The position numbers and the translations under genes are program-made. Source: Acidobacteriota bacterium (GTDB taxonomy: Bacteria > Acidobacteriota > Vicinamibacteria > Vicinamibacterales > UBA2999). Taken from it: a stretch of DNA of 64,000 nucleotides. The stretch's first letter is position 1, and every line of letters starts with the position of its first letter. The stretch covers positions 349,082 to 413,081 of the forward strand of contig JAUYQQ010000009.1 of assembly GCA_030697165.1 (NCBI GenBank), in the 5' to 3' direction. This document shows positions 23,996 to 31,704 of this stretch, piece by piece. Below the pieces are notes generated by a model, which worked only from the letters and a program-made list of their open reading frames with translations, was not told the DNA's origin and searched no databases.

Positions 23996-24945
23996 CGGGG
24001 CAATCTAGCACATGCGCACGGGCGCTGGTCGTGCTGGCGTGGCTCATCGCCCTGTGGCTGCAGCCGTCGGCGCAGGCCCAGGTCACCACGCCCTACGCGG
24101 GGGTGACCTATATCGACCGCTGGATCGACACCCCCCGGCGCGTTCACATGCATGTCGCCCAAATCGATCTGCAGACACCGGGCTTGCGGTTCAAGGTGTC
24201 GCCACCGGCCAGCGACCGCGAGACGGTCCGCCAGTCGACGCTGGACTTCCTGAAACAGGAAGGCGCCCAGCTGGCCGTCAACGCTCACTTCTTCCTGCCC
24301 TTCCCGTCGACCGACGGCACCGCCTGGGTCATTGGCCTGGCCGCGTCCGAGGGGCACGTGTATTCGGCCTTCGAAACGCCTGAACAGCGCTATGCGCTGG
24401 TCTCCAACGCGCCCGCCCTCAACCTCGATCGCAATAACCGGGCGTCGATCGTCCACCACGATCCGTCACAGCCTGGTGGTCTGCGGGTCCGGGAACCGGT
24501 GACGTTGTGGAATGTCGTGGCCGGCTCGTCGCAAATCGTGACCAGCGGTGCGGCGACCGTGCCGCTCTACCGGGATGCCACCCACGTGACCGGCTTGCTG
24601 GAACCAGGCGGGCCGAATGCGTACTCGAACGCGAAGGCCTGGGCCGACGTGCACACGGCGAGAACCGCGATTGGGCTGTCGCGCGATCGCCGCATGCTGA
24701 CGTTGTTCACGGTTGATGTGCGAGGCGGCAGTGAAGGCATGGCGCTAGCGGAAGTCGCTCGCGTCCTGATCGACGACTACGGTGTGTGGGACGCGCTCAA
24801 TCTCGACGGCGGCGGCTCGACATCAATGGCGCTGGCCGATCCGCAAACCGGCCAGGCCACCCTCGTCAACTCATCGTCCGACAACCCGGCCGGCCGCGCC
24901 GTGGCGACCAGCCTGGCCGTGTTCGCACCCCGCCGGGCACCCTGA
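23959..24945 (+). CDS. exported phosphodiester glycosidase-like (NAGPA/DUF2233) protein, start region damaged?
   Basis: Domain of N-acetylglucosamine-1-phosphodiester alpha-N-acetylglucosaminidase, with GMALAEVARVLIDDYGV and ALNLDGGGSTSMAL near the C-terminus. It is predicted to be periplasmic. The only in-frame early start is GTG 23959, which gives an odd N-terminus without basic residues before the hydrophobic stretch. If one G of the GGG at 24,020-24,022 is removed, ATG 24012 joins the frame and yields MRTALVVLAWLIALWLQPSA, a normal signal peptide. A one-base insertion (real or assembly error) is therefore likely. Alternative starts at CTG 24025 or GTG 24031 cannot be excluded. Confidence 0.75.
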   Translation: MSTQPPPCFASSSGQSSTCARALVVLAWLIALWLQPSAQAQVTTPYAGVTYIDRWIDTPRRVHMHVAQIDLQTPGLRFKVSPPASDRETVRQSTLDFLKQEGAQLAVNAHFFLPFPSTDGTAWVIGLAASEGHVYSAFETPEQRYALVSNAPALNLDRNNRASIVHHDPSQPGGLRVREPVTLWNVVAGSSQIVTSGAATVPLYRDATHVTGLLEPGGPNAYSNAKAWADVHTARTAIGLSRDRRMLTLFTVDVRGGSEGMALAEVARVLIDDYGVWDALNLDGGGSTSMALADPQTGQATLVNSSSDNPAGRAVATSLAVFAPRRAP

Positions 24946-24990
24946 TTCGCCATCTGTGGCTAATCGGTGTTCAATCTGCGGCTGGCCTGA

Positions 24991-26181
24991 CTATCGGCGG
25001 CCCAGGTAGGTCTTCGTCTGCTGACTGACCAGGTCGAGCAGGTTACCCATCGCGATGTTCACGTCAACCAGGTGCAGGCCCCAGTCGGCCAGCGGCTTGG
25101 CTCGCATCCCCAGGTCGCCGACGATGTCGTCGGCGCGGGGGTCGGCGGGATCGCCGTGCACGGTCACTTCGAGGTAGGTAGCGTGTTCGTTCGACGCGCA
25201 CTTGCCCGTCAGCAAGCCCGGCACGCTCACAAACGGCGTGTCAACGGTCTTGCCTTCCACCCACGGCTTCGCCGGCGTGGTGCCCGTGATGGTGCGTCCC
25301 GCCGTCGACAGGTACGCCTTCAGCGGGGCGCTGCCGTCAGCAAGGGTCGCAGGGTTGGTGCAGGATCCTGAGTTGCCGGCGTTGGCAGCCTTGCCGAAGC
25401 GGGTGTTGGCTGGCGGCAGCACGTCGGACCGGAACGCCGAGTAATTCACCACGCATCCGATCTGGCCGGGCTTGCGGCAGAGCGGGATCACCTTGAGGTC
25501 GCCGCCCACGTCCTTGCCGGCGGGCACTTCGAGGGTCGCGCCGAGGATCAGCGCCGATATCAGTTGCTTCTGGACGGGCTTGCCCTCGATCTCGTTGCGC
25601 AGCAGCGACGTCAGGATGAAGGACCCCTGCGAGTGGCTGACGAGCACCACGCCGCGCCCCTGGTTGTCGCGCTTTAAATACGATTGCCACGCATCGCGGA
25701 CATCGTCGTACTGCACGCCCTTGTCGAAGGCAAAGCGCGGCCCCGCCAACTGCTTGCGCAGGCCCGACAGCGTCAGTTGGCGATACATTGGCGCGAACGG
25801 CCGGCACTTCGACGCGAAGCGCGCGAACTGCTGCGCGATCACGTTCAGTTCCGCCGGATCCGGGTTCATGTCGCTGTTGTCGGTGGGGTCGGTGGAAATC
25901 GTCGGGTAGACGTAGAAACAGTCGATCGGCGCCTTGGGATCGGCGGCCCACGTTTCGCGGGTCATCGTGCCATCCGCCGCCACTACCGTCGTGGTGAGGT
26001 CGATGTCGCAAGCATCTCCCTTGCGGCCCGGACGGCACAGCCACGCCTTGACGTCGGAATAATCGTTGGGGGTCGCGGCTGCGGGCGCAGCTGGCACCGC
26101 TGCCGGCGCTTGCGCACCAAGGGAACTGGAAAGAGCCAGGCTGCCGAACACGATGAGGGCGAAAATCGACCGTCGAATCAC
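24991..26181 (-). CDS. exported DUF3089 alpha/beta hydrolase
   Basis: 396 residues, GTG start at 26181 with GGAGG upstream. A signal peptide (FALIVFGSLALSSSLGAQA) is followed by DUF3089: DCFYVYPTIS, the nucleophile elbow VLVSHSQGSF (~180), and late conserved segments GLHLVDVNIAMGNLLD. The family has lipase/esterase features, but substrates are not established. It is probably periplasmic. Confidence 0.85.
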   Translation of the reverse strand: MIRRSIFALIVFGSLALSSSLGAQAPAAVPAAPAAATPNDYSDVKAWLCRPGRKGDACDIDLTTTVVAADGTMTRETWAADPKAPIDCFYVYPTISTDPTDNSDMNPDPAELNVIAQQFARFASKCRPFAPMYRQLTLSGLRKQLAGPRFAFDKGVQYDDVRDAWQSYLKRDNQGRGVVLVSHSQGSFILTSLLRNEIEGKPVQKQLISALILGATLEVPAGKDVGGDLKVIPLCRKPGQIGCVVNYSAFRSDVLPPANTRFGKAANAGNSGSCTNPATLADGSAPLKAYLSTAGRTITGTTPAKPWVEGKTVDTPFVSVPGLLTGKCASNEHATYLEVTVHGDPADPRADDIVGDLGMRAKPLADWGLHLVDVNIAMGNLLDLVSQQTKTYLGRR

Positions 26182-26229
26182 GTGAGCCTCCGCTTCAAGC
26201 CGGATGTTAATGCATTAGACTTCCGCCGC

Positions 26230-26688
26230 ATGAAGACTTTTGCCCTCGTCTTCCTGGCCGGCGCGGCAGTCATGGCACAGACAGCGGCGCCAGCCACGCC
26301 AAAACAACCCGCGCCCGAGCGGCCGCCCACGCGCAACGTGGGGAGCATGAGCGACCTGATGGTCAAGATCATCTACCCCGCGTCCGACGCGCTGTTCTAC
26401 ATCGAATCGCGGACCCCGAAGACCGACGCCGAGTGGACCACCCTCGAGGGCCAGGCCTTGATGGTGGCCGAATCCGCCAACCTCCTGATGCTTCCCGGGC
26501 GCGCCCGCGACCAGAAGCAGTGGATGGCCGACTCCATCCTGATGCTCGAGGCTGGCGCCGCCGCCGTAAAGGCCGCCAAGGCGAAGGACGTGGAGGGCAT
26601 TGCCGCCCTGAGCGATCAGCTCATGGAGTCGTGCACCTCGTGCCACAAGAACTACCGTCCTGACTACGGCCGCAAGCCCGGGGGCTAG
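26230..26688 (+). CDS. exported cytochrome c'-like protein
   Basis: 152 residues with a signal peptide (FALVFLAGAAVMAQ), a helical body and a single C-terminal haem motif CTSCHKNYRPDYG. A C-terminal CxxCH in a four-helix protein is the mark of cytochrome c' and c-556. TAGACT lies 8 nt before ATG 26230. It is convergent with the PepSY gene, overlapping it by 4 bp. Confidence 0.85.
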   Translation: MKTFALVFLAGAAVMAQTAAPATPKQPAPERPPTRNVGSMSDLMVKIIYPASDALFYIESRTPKTDAEWTTLEGQALMVAESANLLMLPGRARDQKQWMADSILMLEAGAAAVKAAKAKDVEGIAALSDQLMESCTSCHKNYRPDYGRKPGG

Positions 26689-28163
26689 TGTGGCGTCCGC
26701 CAGGAGGCGGACCAATAGCGAACTCCCCGGCGCAGTCGCCGATAGGCGCCCCACATGGTGGTCGCGCTCAACGCGATACCGCCAAGGCTCAGGGCGATCA
26801 CCACCACATCCCACAACGGGCGCCTGTTGTACAGCCACGGAAAGTCGAGGCTGTGCAGCCCGTGATAGAGCCACCGGTTGATGCGGCTCAGGCGTTCTTC
26901 CTTCCGGACGATGGCGCCGCGCCGGGGATCAAGATACAGCCAGGTCTGCTGCGGATCGCCAAAGCGGACGCGCAGGACAGGCAGGTTCAACGTGCCGCCA
27001 CGGCGGTAGTAGTAGGCGTCGTAAGCGGTCATCCAGTACACGCCTTCGATCGGCACGCCGGGCATGGCATCGCGGGCCGCGCCGATCATGTCGTCGGCAT
27101 GTAACAAGTCGGCTGGGCCCTGGGTCGGCTGGTCGAGCGCCACCAGGCCGGCGCTGGCGCGAAGGTAGTGCCGGCCGCGAAAACGAATAAGGTCGATCTC
27201 CTTGGGCGTCGCGACGCCGTACGCGGCGAGCCCCCGATGAAGCGACGCCAGTGGCACATCAGCCGGGTGCAGCGGCCCGCGCGACACCGCGGCCCGTTGG
27301 GCCGGCGTCGGCGCGGTGCTCGGACTCCAGGCCCAGGGATCCATCGAGAGCAGGCCGCTGAAGATCCACGTGATCGTGGTGGCGCCGAAGATCAGCCCAG
27401 CGTAGTGAGGCCATTTCATCAGGCCGGCATACGGCGTCCGGGACTGTGCCTGCTTGAGGCGGTAGCGCTCGAACGGCGAGAGCCGCCACAGGCCCCACGC
27501 AAACCCGGCCACGGCCAGAACGGTGCCGGCGATCGATACCCATACGATCAGGTTGTTCCACAGGGCTGACTGGCGCCGGAGTGGCGTGAAGTAGACCCAG
27601 TGCACGACAGCGCCGAGATAGCCCCATCGGCGGCCGCTCGCAGTTGTCTTCATCACGACCTCGCCGCTGCGCTCGGCGACATAGAGGCGCGTGCCCTCCG
27701 GATCAGCGACCGCTATGCGATGCAGGGGCATCTGGCCCCGCACGCTGAACGTCCACTGGTCGGCATCCTCGAGGCGACCGTCGTGCCGGACGGCCGCAGG
27801 GCCGGCAAAGGTCCGGGCAATCTCGAGCGCGCGACCGGCGGTCAACGGTTCGAGCACCGCCCCGGTATCGGCGAAGGTGGTCTGCTGGGCGCCGCCGGTG
27901 GTCACGCGATAAACGGGGCGGCCGTCCAGTGTCGAAATGGTGAAGCGCGAGGCGTCGGCCGCCACCGCGCCCGGCGCCGTGCGGATCGCAGTGAAGGTGA
28001 TCGGCGCGAGCCGCGCCAGCCGCTCGGCCGGGTCGAGCTCCGGCATTCGCGCGTAGATCATGACGATGCCCGAGGCGAACCAGAGGAGGAACAACCCGCC
28101 AAGGCCAATCCCGAGCCAGCGGTGCGTGTAAACGAGGGTGCGCACGACCCGGTGATGACGCAC
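26685..28163 (-). CDS. PepSY-associated transmembrane protein
   Basis: 492 residues from the GTG at 28163, chosen because VRHHRVVRTLVYTHRWLG is the usual start of the family; an upstream start would add ~10 residues. There is an N-terminal membrane helix (GLGGLFLLWFASGIVMIYA), a periplasmic PepSY-like region (AGRALEIARTFAG), further helices around residues 190-220 and 255-280, a second periplasmic part and a C-terminal helix. Similar proteins act as ferric reductases or in iron-siderophore processing. Here it borders a cytochrome c' gene. The last residues come from a REP palindrome. Confidence 0.78.
   Translation of the reverse strand: MRHHRVVRTLVYTHRWLGIGLGGLFLLWFASGIVMIYARMPELDPAERLARLAPITFTAIRTAPGAVAADASRFTISTLDGRPVYRVTTGGAQQTTFADTGAVLEPLTAGRALEIARTFAGPAAVRHDGRLEDADQWTFSVRGQMPLHRIAVADPEGTRLYVAERSGEVVMKTTASGRRWGYLGAVVHWVYFTPLRRQSALWNNLIVWVSIAGTVLAVAGFAWGLWRLSPFERYRLKQAQSRTPYAGLMKWPHYAGLIFGATTITWIFSGLLSMDPWAWSPSTAPTPAQRAAVSRGPLHPADVPLASLHRGLAAYGVATPKEIDLIRFRGRHYLRASAGLVALDQPTQGPADLLHADDMIGAARDAMPGVPIEGVYWMTAYDAYYYRRGGTLNLPVLRVRFGDPQQTWLYLDPRRGAIVRKEERLSRINRWLYHGLHSLDFPWLYNRRPLWDVVVIALSLGGIALSATTMWGAYRRLRRGVRYWSASWRTPH
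26695..26712. repeat. REP-like palindrome GTCCGCC-AGGA-GGCGGAC
   Basis: Perfect 7-bp arms at the junction of the convergent cytochrome c' and PepSY genes. It encodes the last residues of the PepSY protein (SASWRTPH). Confidence 0.75.
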
Positions 28164-28237
28164 GTTGGATCGAAGACTCAATGGGCGTGCTTGTACCACA
28201 ACTGGCCCGGTGTCGTTTACACTGATGCCACTGCCGT

Positions 28238-28576
28238 ATGTGGACGCTTCAATCAATTGATCCTGCCGATGCCGGCCTGGTGTTTCGTCTCCTGCCGGGA
28301 ACCCTGAAGACCGTTGGCCGCGCACCCGGCGTCGACTTCGTCGTCGATGCGGCGCTCGTGTCGCGCGTGCATTGCCGCCTGACCCTGAGCGACGCCAACG
28401 AACTGCTGCTCGAGGATCTCGGCAGCACCAATGGGACCTTCTTGAATGGTCAGAAGGTCGGCCGGGCCGTGCTGAGCGACGGCGACAAGCTGACCGTGGG
28501 GCGGGTTGAGTTCGTGGTCAACGCCGAGTCGAACGACAAGCGCGCGGGGAATCCGAAGACGACCTGGTCGGTCTAG
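28238..28576 (+). CDS. single FHA-domain protein
   Basis: 112 residues, almost entirely one forkhead-associated domain. Phosphothreonine-binding residues are seen in KTVGRAPG, SRVHCRL and LEDLGSTNGTFLNG. It should read Thr phosphorylation, so a Ser/Thr kinase partner is expected, but none with an intact active site is in the window. ATG start at 28238; TACACT occurs 14 nt upstream. Confidence 0.92.
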   Translation: MWTLQSIDPADAGLVFRLLPGTLKTVGRAPGVDFVVDAALVSRVHCRLTLSDANELLLEDLGSTNGTFLNGQKVGRAVLSDGDKLTVGRVEFVVNAESNDKRAGNPKTTWSV

Positions 28577-28598
28577 AGGCTTGGGGCTTGAAGAAAGC

Positions 28599-29270
28599 TC
28601 ACCCTCCAGGCCCCCTGCGACTCAGATACTCCAATACGAACGGGTTGGTCCGACGCTCGCGGCCAATGGTGGTTTCCGGCCCGTGGCCCGAGTAGACGAC
28701 CGACTCGTCTGGAAACGCGAACAGCACCTCGGTGATCGCCTTCATCAGCACCTCGTAGTCGCCACCGGGCAGGTCGGTCCGTCCAATCGAGCCGGCGAAC
28801 AGGGTGTCGCCTACAAACAGGCCTGGGGCGGCCCCCGCACCCGGCTTCGACACGGCCAGGCAAACTCCGCCTGGCGCGTGGCCCGGCGTGTGGTGCACGT
28901 GGACGACGAGGTCTCCGAAGGTGATGGGGCCCAGGCCCTCGTAGTAGCGGTCGACCGGCGGCGGCTGCTCCACCTGGATCCCGAACATGGCGCCTTGCCG
29001 CGCCGCGTGGTCATAGAGCGGCTGATCGGCCGGGTGCAGGTAGATGGGCGACTTGAGGCGGCGCTTGGCCTCGGCCACTCCCGACACGTGATCCACATGA
29101 GCGTGTGTCAGCAGGATGCTGCTGACCGTGAGCCCCTGCTCGGCGACAAACGCCAGCAACTGCTCCACTTCGTCGCCAGGGTCGATGTAGACCGCGTCTT
29201 TCGTGCGCTCGCACCCCAGGACGTAACCGTTTTTCTGAAATGGCCCATCGGCGGCGGCCTTGAGGATCAT
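28599..29270 (-). CDS. metallo-beta-lactamase fold hydrolase, glyoxalase II-like
   Basis: 223 residues with the zinc motif LLTHAHVDHVSG (~58), later ligands in HHTPGHAPGG, LFVGDTLFAG and VYSGHGPETTIG. The layout is that of GloB/YcbL-type thioesterases, which cleave S-lactoylglutathione or similar thioesters. ATG 29270 is divergent from threonine ammonia-lyase, sharing a symmetric -10 element with it. Confidence 0.9.
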   Translation of the reverse strand: MILKAAADGPFQKNGYVLGCERTKDAVYIDPGDEVEQLLAFVAEQGLTVSSILLTHAHVDHVSGVAEAKRRLKSPIYLHPADQPLYDHAARQGAMFGIQVEQPPPVDRYYEGLGPITFGDLVVHVHHTPGHAPGGVCLAVSKPGAGAAPGLFVGDTLFAGSIGRTDLPGGDYEVLMKAITEVLFAFPDESVVYSGHGPETTIGRERRTNPFVLEYLSRRGPGG

Positions 29271-29287
29271 TGAACTAGGATACTAGG
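29271..29287. promoter_or_regulatory. symmetric bidirectional promoter, shared TAGGATA
   Basis: The 17 bp between the divergent start codons contain TAGGATA at 29,276-29,282. Read rightward it gives TAGGAT, six bases, GTG. Read leftward it gives TATCCT, six bases, ATG. Start codons are 18 bp apart (29,270 and 29,288). Both mRNAs would be leaderless. Confidence 0.6.
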
Positions 29288-30262
29288 GTGATCCGCGATC
29301 TGCCGACCGTTCTCGACATCTACGACGCGAAGCAGCGGCTCGCGCCGCACTTGCCGGCCACGCCACTCTTGCCGTCGCCCTGGCTGTCGTCGATCGCCGA
29401 CGGCAACGTCCTCCTCAAGCTCGAATCGCTCAACCTGACCAGCTCGTTCAAGATTCGTGGCGCATTGCACGCGGCGTTGCGGCTGCTGGAGACCGGCGAC
29501 GCCGGCGCGGCGCCGCAACTGGTGACCGCGTCGGCGGGTAATCACGGGCGGGCGCTGGCACTCGCCGCCGAGCGCCTGGGCCTCGCGTGCATCGTCTTTA
29601 CGCCGGCGAGCGCGCCCGAAGCCAAGAAGAACGCCATCCGCCGTCATGGCGCCGTCCTGCACGGCGAATGCGACGACTACGACGCGGCTGAGAAACAGGC
29701 CCGGGAGTACGCCGCGGCCGAAGGCGGCGTCTACATCTCGCCTTACAACCACCCGGATGTCATTGCCGGCGCGGGCACGATCGGCCTCGAGATTGTCGAA
29801 ACGATGCCGGCCTTCGACGTAATCGTGATCCCGCTCGGCGGCGGGGGCCTGGCCAGCGGCGTAGGGCTCGCCATCAAGGCCGCCGCGGCGCACGTGACGG
29901 TCGTCGGCGTCGAAGTGGAAGCGTCGTCGCCATTCACGCTCAGCCTCGAGGCGGGCCGCATCACCGAGATCACGCCTCGCCAGTCGCTGGCCGACGGCCT
30001 CACGGGCAACCTCGAGCCCGGCTCGATCACCTTTCCACTGGTGAAGCAGGTGGTCGACTACGTGGTCACCGTGAGCGAGGACGACCTGGGCCGGGCCATG
30101 AAGGGGCTGGCGACCGAAGAGCGGCTGATTGTCGAGGGCGCGGGCGTGGCGGCGACAGCGGCGATCATGGCCGGCAAGGCGTCGGCGCCGGGTCAGCGGG
30201 TGATCGCGATGGTCACCGGCGGCAACGTTGACCTGCCGAAGTGGCTGTTCACGATCAGCTGA
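29288..30262 (+). CDS. threonine ammonia-lyase / serine racemase-type PLP enzyme
   Basis: 324 residues of fold-type II PLP enzymes. The PLP lysine is in LTSSFKIRGAL (~57), the phosphate-binding loop is GGGGLASGVG (~187), and TASAGNHGRALA (~85) binds the substrate carboxylate. The short form lacks a regulatory ACT domain, so it is either a catabolic threonine dehydratase or serine racemase. GTG start at 29288. Confidence 0.9.
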   Translation: MIRDLPTVLDIYDAKQRLAPHLPATPLLPSPWLSSIADGNVLLKLESLNLTSSFKIRGALHAALRLLETGDAGAAPQLVTASAGNHGRALALAAERLGLACIVFTPASAPEAKKNAIRRHGAVLHGECDDYDAAEKQAREYAAAEGGVYISPYNHPDVIAGAGTIGLEIVETMPAFDVIVIPLGGGGLASGVGLAIKAAAAHVTVVGVEVEASSPFTLSLEAGRITEITPRQSLADGLTGNLEPGSITFPLVKQVVDYVVTVSEDDLGRAMKGLATEERLIVEGAGVAATAAIMAGKASAPGQRVIAMVTGGNVDLPKWLFTIS

Positions 30263-30265
30263 GCC

Positions 30266-30333
30266 ACCGATTCACACCGGCCGCAGATTCACACCGGCCA
30301 CAGATTCGCACCGATTGACACCGATTGGGACCA
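30266..30333. repeat. CACCGATTCACACCGGC tandem repeat
   Basis: Several degenerate units of caccgatt/cacaccggcc(g/a)cagatt between the convergent ammonia-lyase and pseudokinase genes. Confidence 0.7.
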
Positions 30334-30334
30334 C

Positions 30335-30862
30335 TCACAGAGATCGCAGGCGGGCGGCGAGCACCGCCGCCGAACCGGCGGTGTCCAGCTCGGGGTGCCG
30401 GTGCCCCACGAGCGCCGCGAAGAGCGCGCGCAGTTGCTCGACGTCCAAGGCTTCGTCCGACTCGGCGGCGTGCACGAGATCCAGTTTCGCTTTCCCCTTG
30501 GCGGTGAGCAGCACGGTATCGACGGTGATGGCGCCGTGGAAAATGCCGCGCGCGTGCAGTTCCGCCACCGCGTCGGCGACCTCCCCCACAATCTCTGAGG
30601 CGCGGCGCGCATTGAACACCTGGCCGCCCATGATCAACCGCAGGCTGCGGCCCTGGACGAACTCGCACGCGGCATAGGTGGCCTTGCCGTCGCGGGCGAA
30701 GTCGAAGATCGCCACGAGCGCGGGGTGAAACAGTCCGCACACGCGCTCGTCAACGTGCGTGATCGGCCGCAGCATCACGGTCTGCGCCGTTTGCATGTCG
30801 CGGGCTTTCACGGGGGCGCCCGCCGGCGCCACTTCGAGGGGATCGTACCGGTTCGCGATCAT
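30335..30862 (-). CDS. degenerate protein kinase-like protein (pseudokinase)
   Basis: 175 residues. The order of elements follows the C-half of a bacterial Ser/Thr kinase: AACEFVQGRSLRLIM (hinge), VADAVAELHARGIFHGAITVD (catalytic-loop region) and VLLTAKGKAKLDL (before DFG). The catalytic HRD is replaced by FHG, DFG is absent, the VAIK lysine position reads VMLRPI, and the lobe after the activation segment is missing. It cannot be an active kinase of the usual type. A scaffold or remnant is possible. Its neighbourhood includes an FHA protein 2 kb away. Confidence 0.65.
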   Translation of the reverse strand: MIANRYDPLEVAPAGAPVKARDMQTAQTVMLRPITHVDERVCGLFHPALVAIFDFARDGKATYAACEFVQGRSLRLIMGGQVFNARRASEIVGEVADAVAELHARGIFHGAITVDTVLLTAKGKAKLDLVHAAESDEALDVEQLRALFAALVGHRHPELDTAGSAAVLAARLRSL

Positions 30863-30921
30863 CTAGTGGAGCGTATCAACGAATGCGAAAGTCCGATCAA
30901 CTCGGCTCATCGCAGCCACTG

Positions 30922-30944
30922 GGGTCGTTCCGTAGGAACGACCC
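30922..30944. repeat. palindrome GGGTCGTTCC-GTA-GGAACGACCC
   Basis: Perfect 10-bp arms with a 3-nt centre in the 108-bp space between the pseudokinase start and the SDR stop. It has the form of a REP element or factor-independent hairpin without a U-tract, and could end SDR transcription. Confidence 0.7.
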
Positions 30945-30970
30945 GCTCTCGATTTCGAACGGACACTCCA

Positions 30971-31687
30971 TTAAGTTTTCTGCGGGCGGGACGGACGAAT
31001 CTCCACGCGGCTCGGCAGGCTGCGCGGCGGGTGGTTGAGCACGTCGACAATGGCCTGGGCGACGTCCTCAGCCTGCAGCTTCCAGTTGGAGCCCGCAGTA
31101 CTTTCGCGTCCTGAGAAGCCGGTGGCGACCGAACCCGGGAGGATGTAGGTGACGCGGATGTTGTCGGCGCGCAGCTCCTGCATCAGCGCCTCGCTGAACG
31201 CGTTGAGGCCCGCCTTCGACGCGCAGTAGGCCGCACCGCCGATGAAGGGGTTCGTGCTGGCGAGGCTGCTGACGTTCACGATCCAGCCCGAGCCGCGCTG
31301 CTTCAGCACGGGAATGGCGGCCTTGCAGCAATTGAAGACGCCGGTCAGGTTGGTGCCGATGATGCGATCCCACTCGTCGTGGGGCATCTCCGAAATCGGC
31401 ACGCCAACGCCGACACCGGCGTTGTTGACCAGCACGTCGAGCCCGCCGAAGCGGGCGGCGGCGGTCCGCACGGCCAGTTCGGCGGAGGCGGGGTCGCGCA
31501 CGTCGCACACGATGCCGGCGACGCGACCGGGATCTCCGCACGCGGTGGCCAGGGCATGCTCGGCGCGCACCACGCTGTCGGTGGCGGTGCCGGTCACGGC
31601 CACCTGGCCGCCGGCCCCGAGCAGCGCCTCGGCCAGCGCATAACCGATGCCTCGTGTCCCGCCCGTAATCAGAGTGACTCGTGCCAT
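30971..31687 (-). CDS. short-chain dehydrogenase/reductase
   Basis: 238 residues with TGGTRGIGYALAEAL (NADP-type Rossmann loop), NNAGVGVGV, catalytic serine in VNVSSLAS and the YCASKAG active-site Tyr-Lys. Substrate unknown; FabG-like or 3-hydroxyacyl reductases are alternatives. ATG 31687 has TATTCT 6 nt upstream, shared with the divergent gene. Confidence 0.9.
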   Translation of the reverse strand: MARVTLITGGTRGIGYALAEALLGAGGQVAVTGTATDSVVRAEHALATACGDPGRVAGIVCDVRDPASAELAVRTAAARFGGLDVLVNNAGVGVGVPISEMPHDEWDRIIGTNLTGVFNCCKAAIPVLKQRGSGWIVNVSSLASTNPFIGGAAYCASKAGLNAFSEALMQELRADNIRVTYILPGSVATGFSGRESTAGSNWKLQAEDVAQAIVDVLNHPPRSLPSRVEIRPSRPQKT

Positions 31688-31704
31688 GCCTATAGAATAG
31701 TCCC
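31688..31704. promoter_or_regulatory. symmetric bidirectional promoter, shared TAGAATA
   Basis: TAGAATA lies at 31,693-31,699. Rightward: TAGAAT, six bases, GTG. Leftward: TATTCT, six bases, ATG. Start codons are 18 bp apart. Layout is identical to 29,271-29,287. Confidence 0.6.

Noticed and set aside
21143..28200. Dedicated respiratory or metal-reduction cluster
   Set aside because: The cytochromes are separated by unrelated genes on both strands and share no common operon; kept as separate entries.
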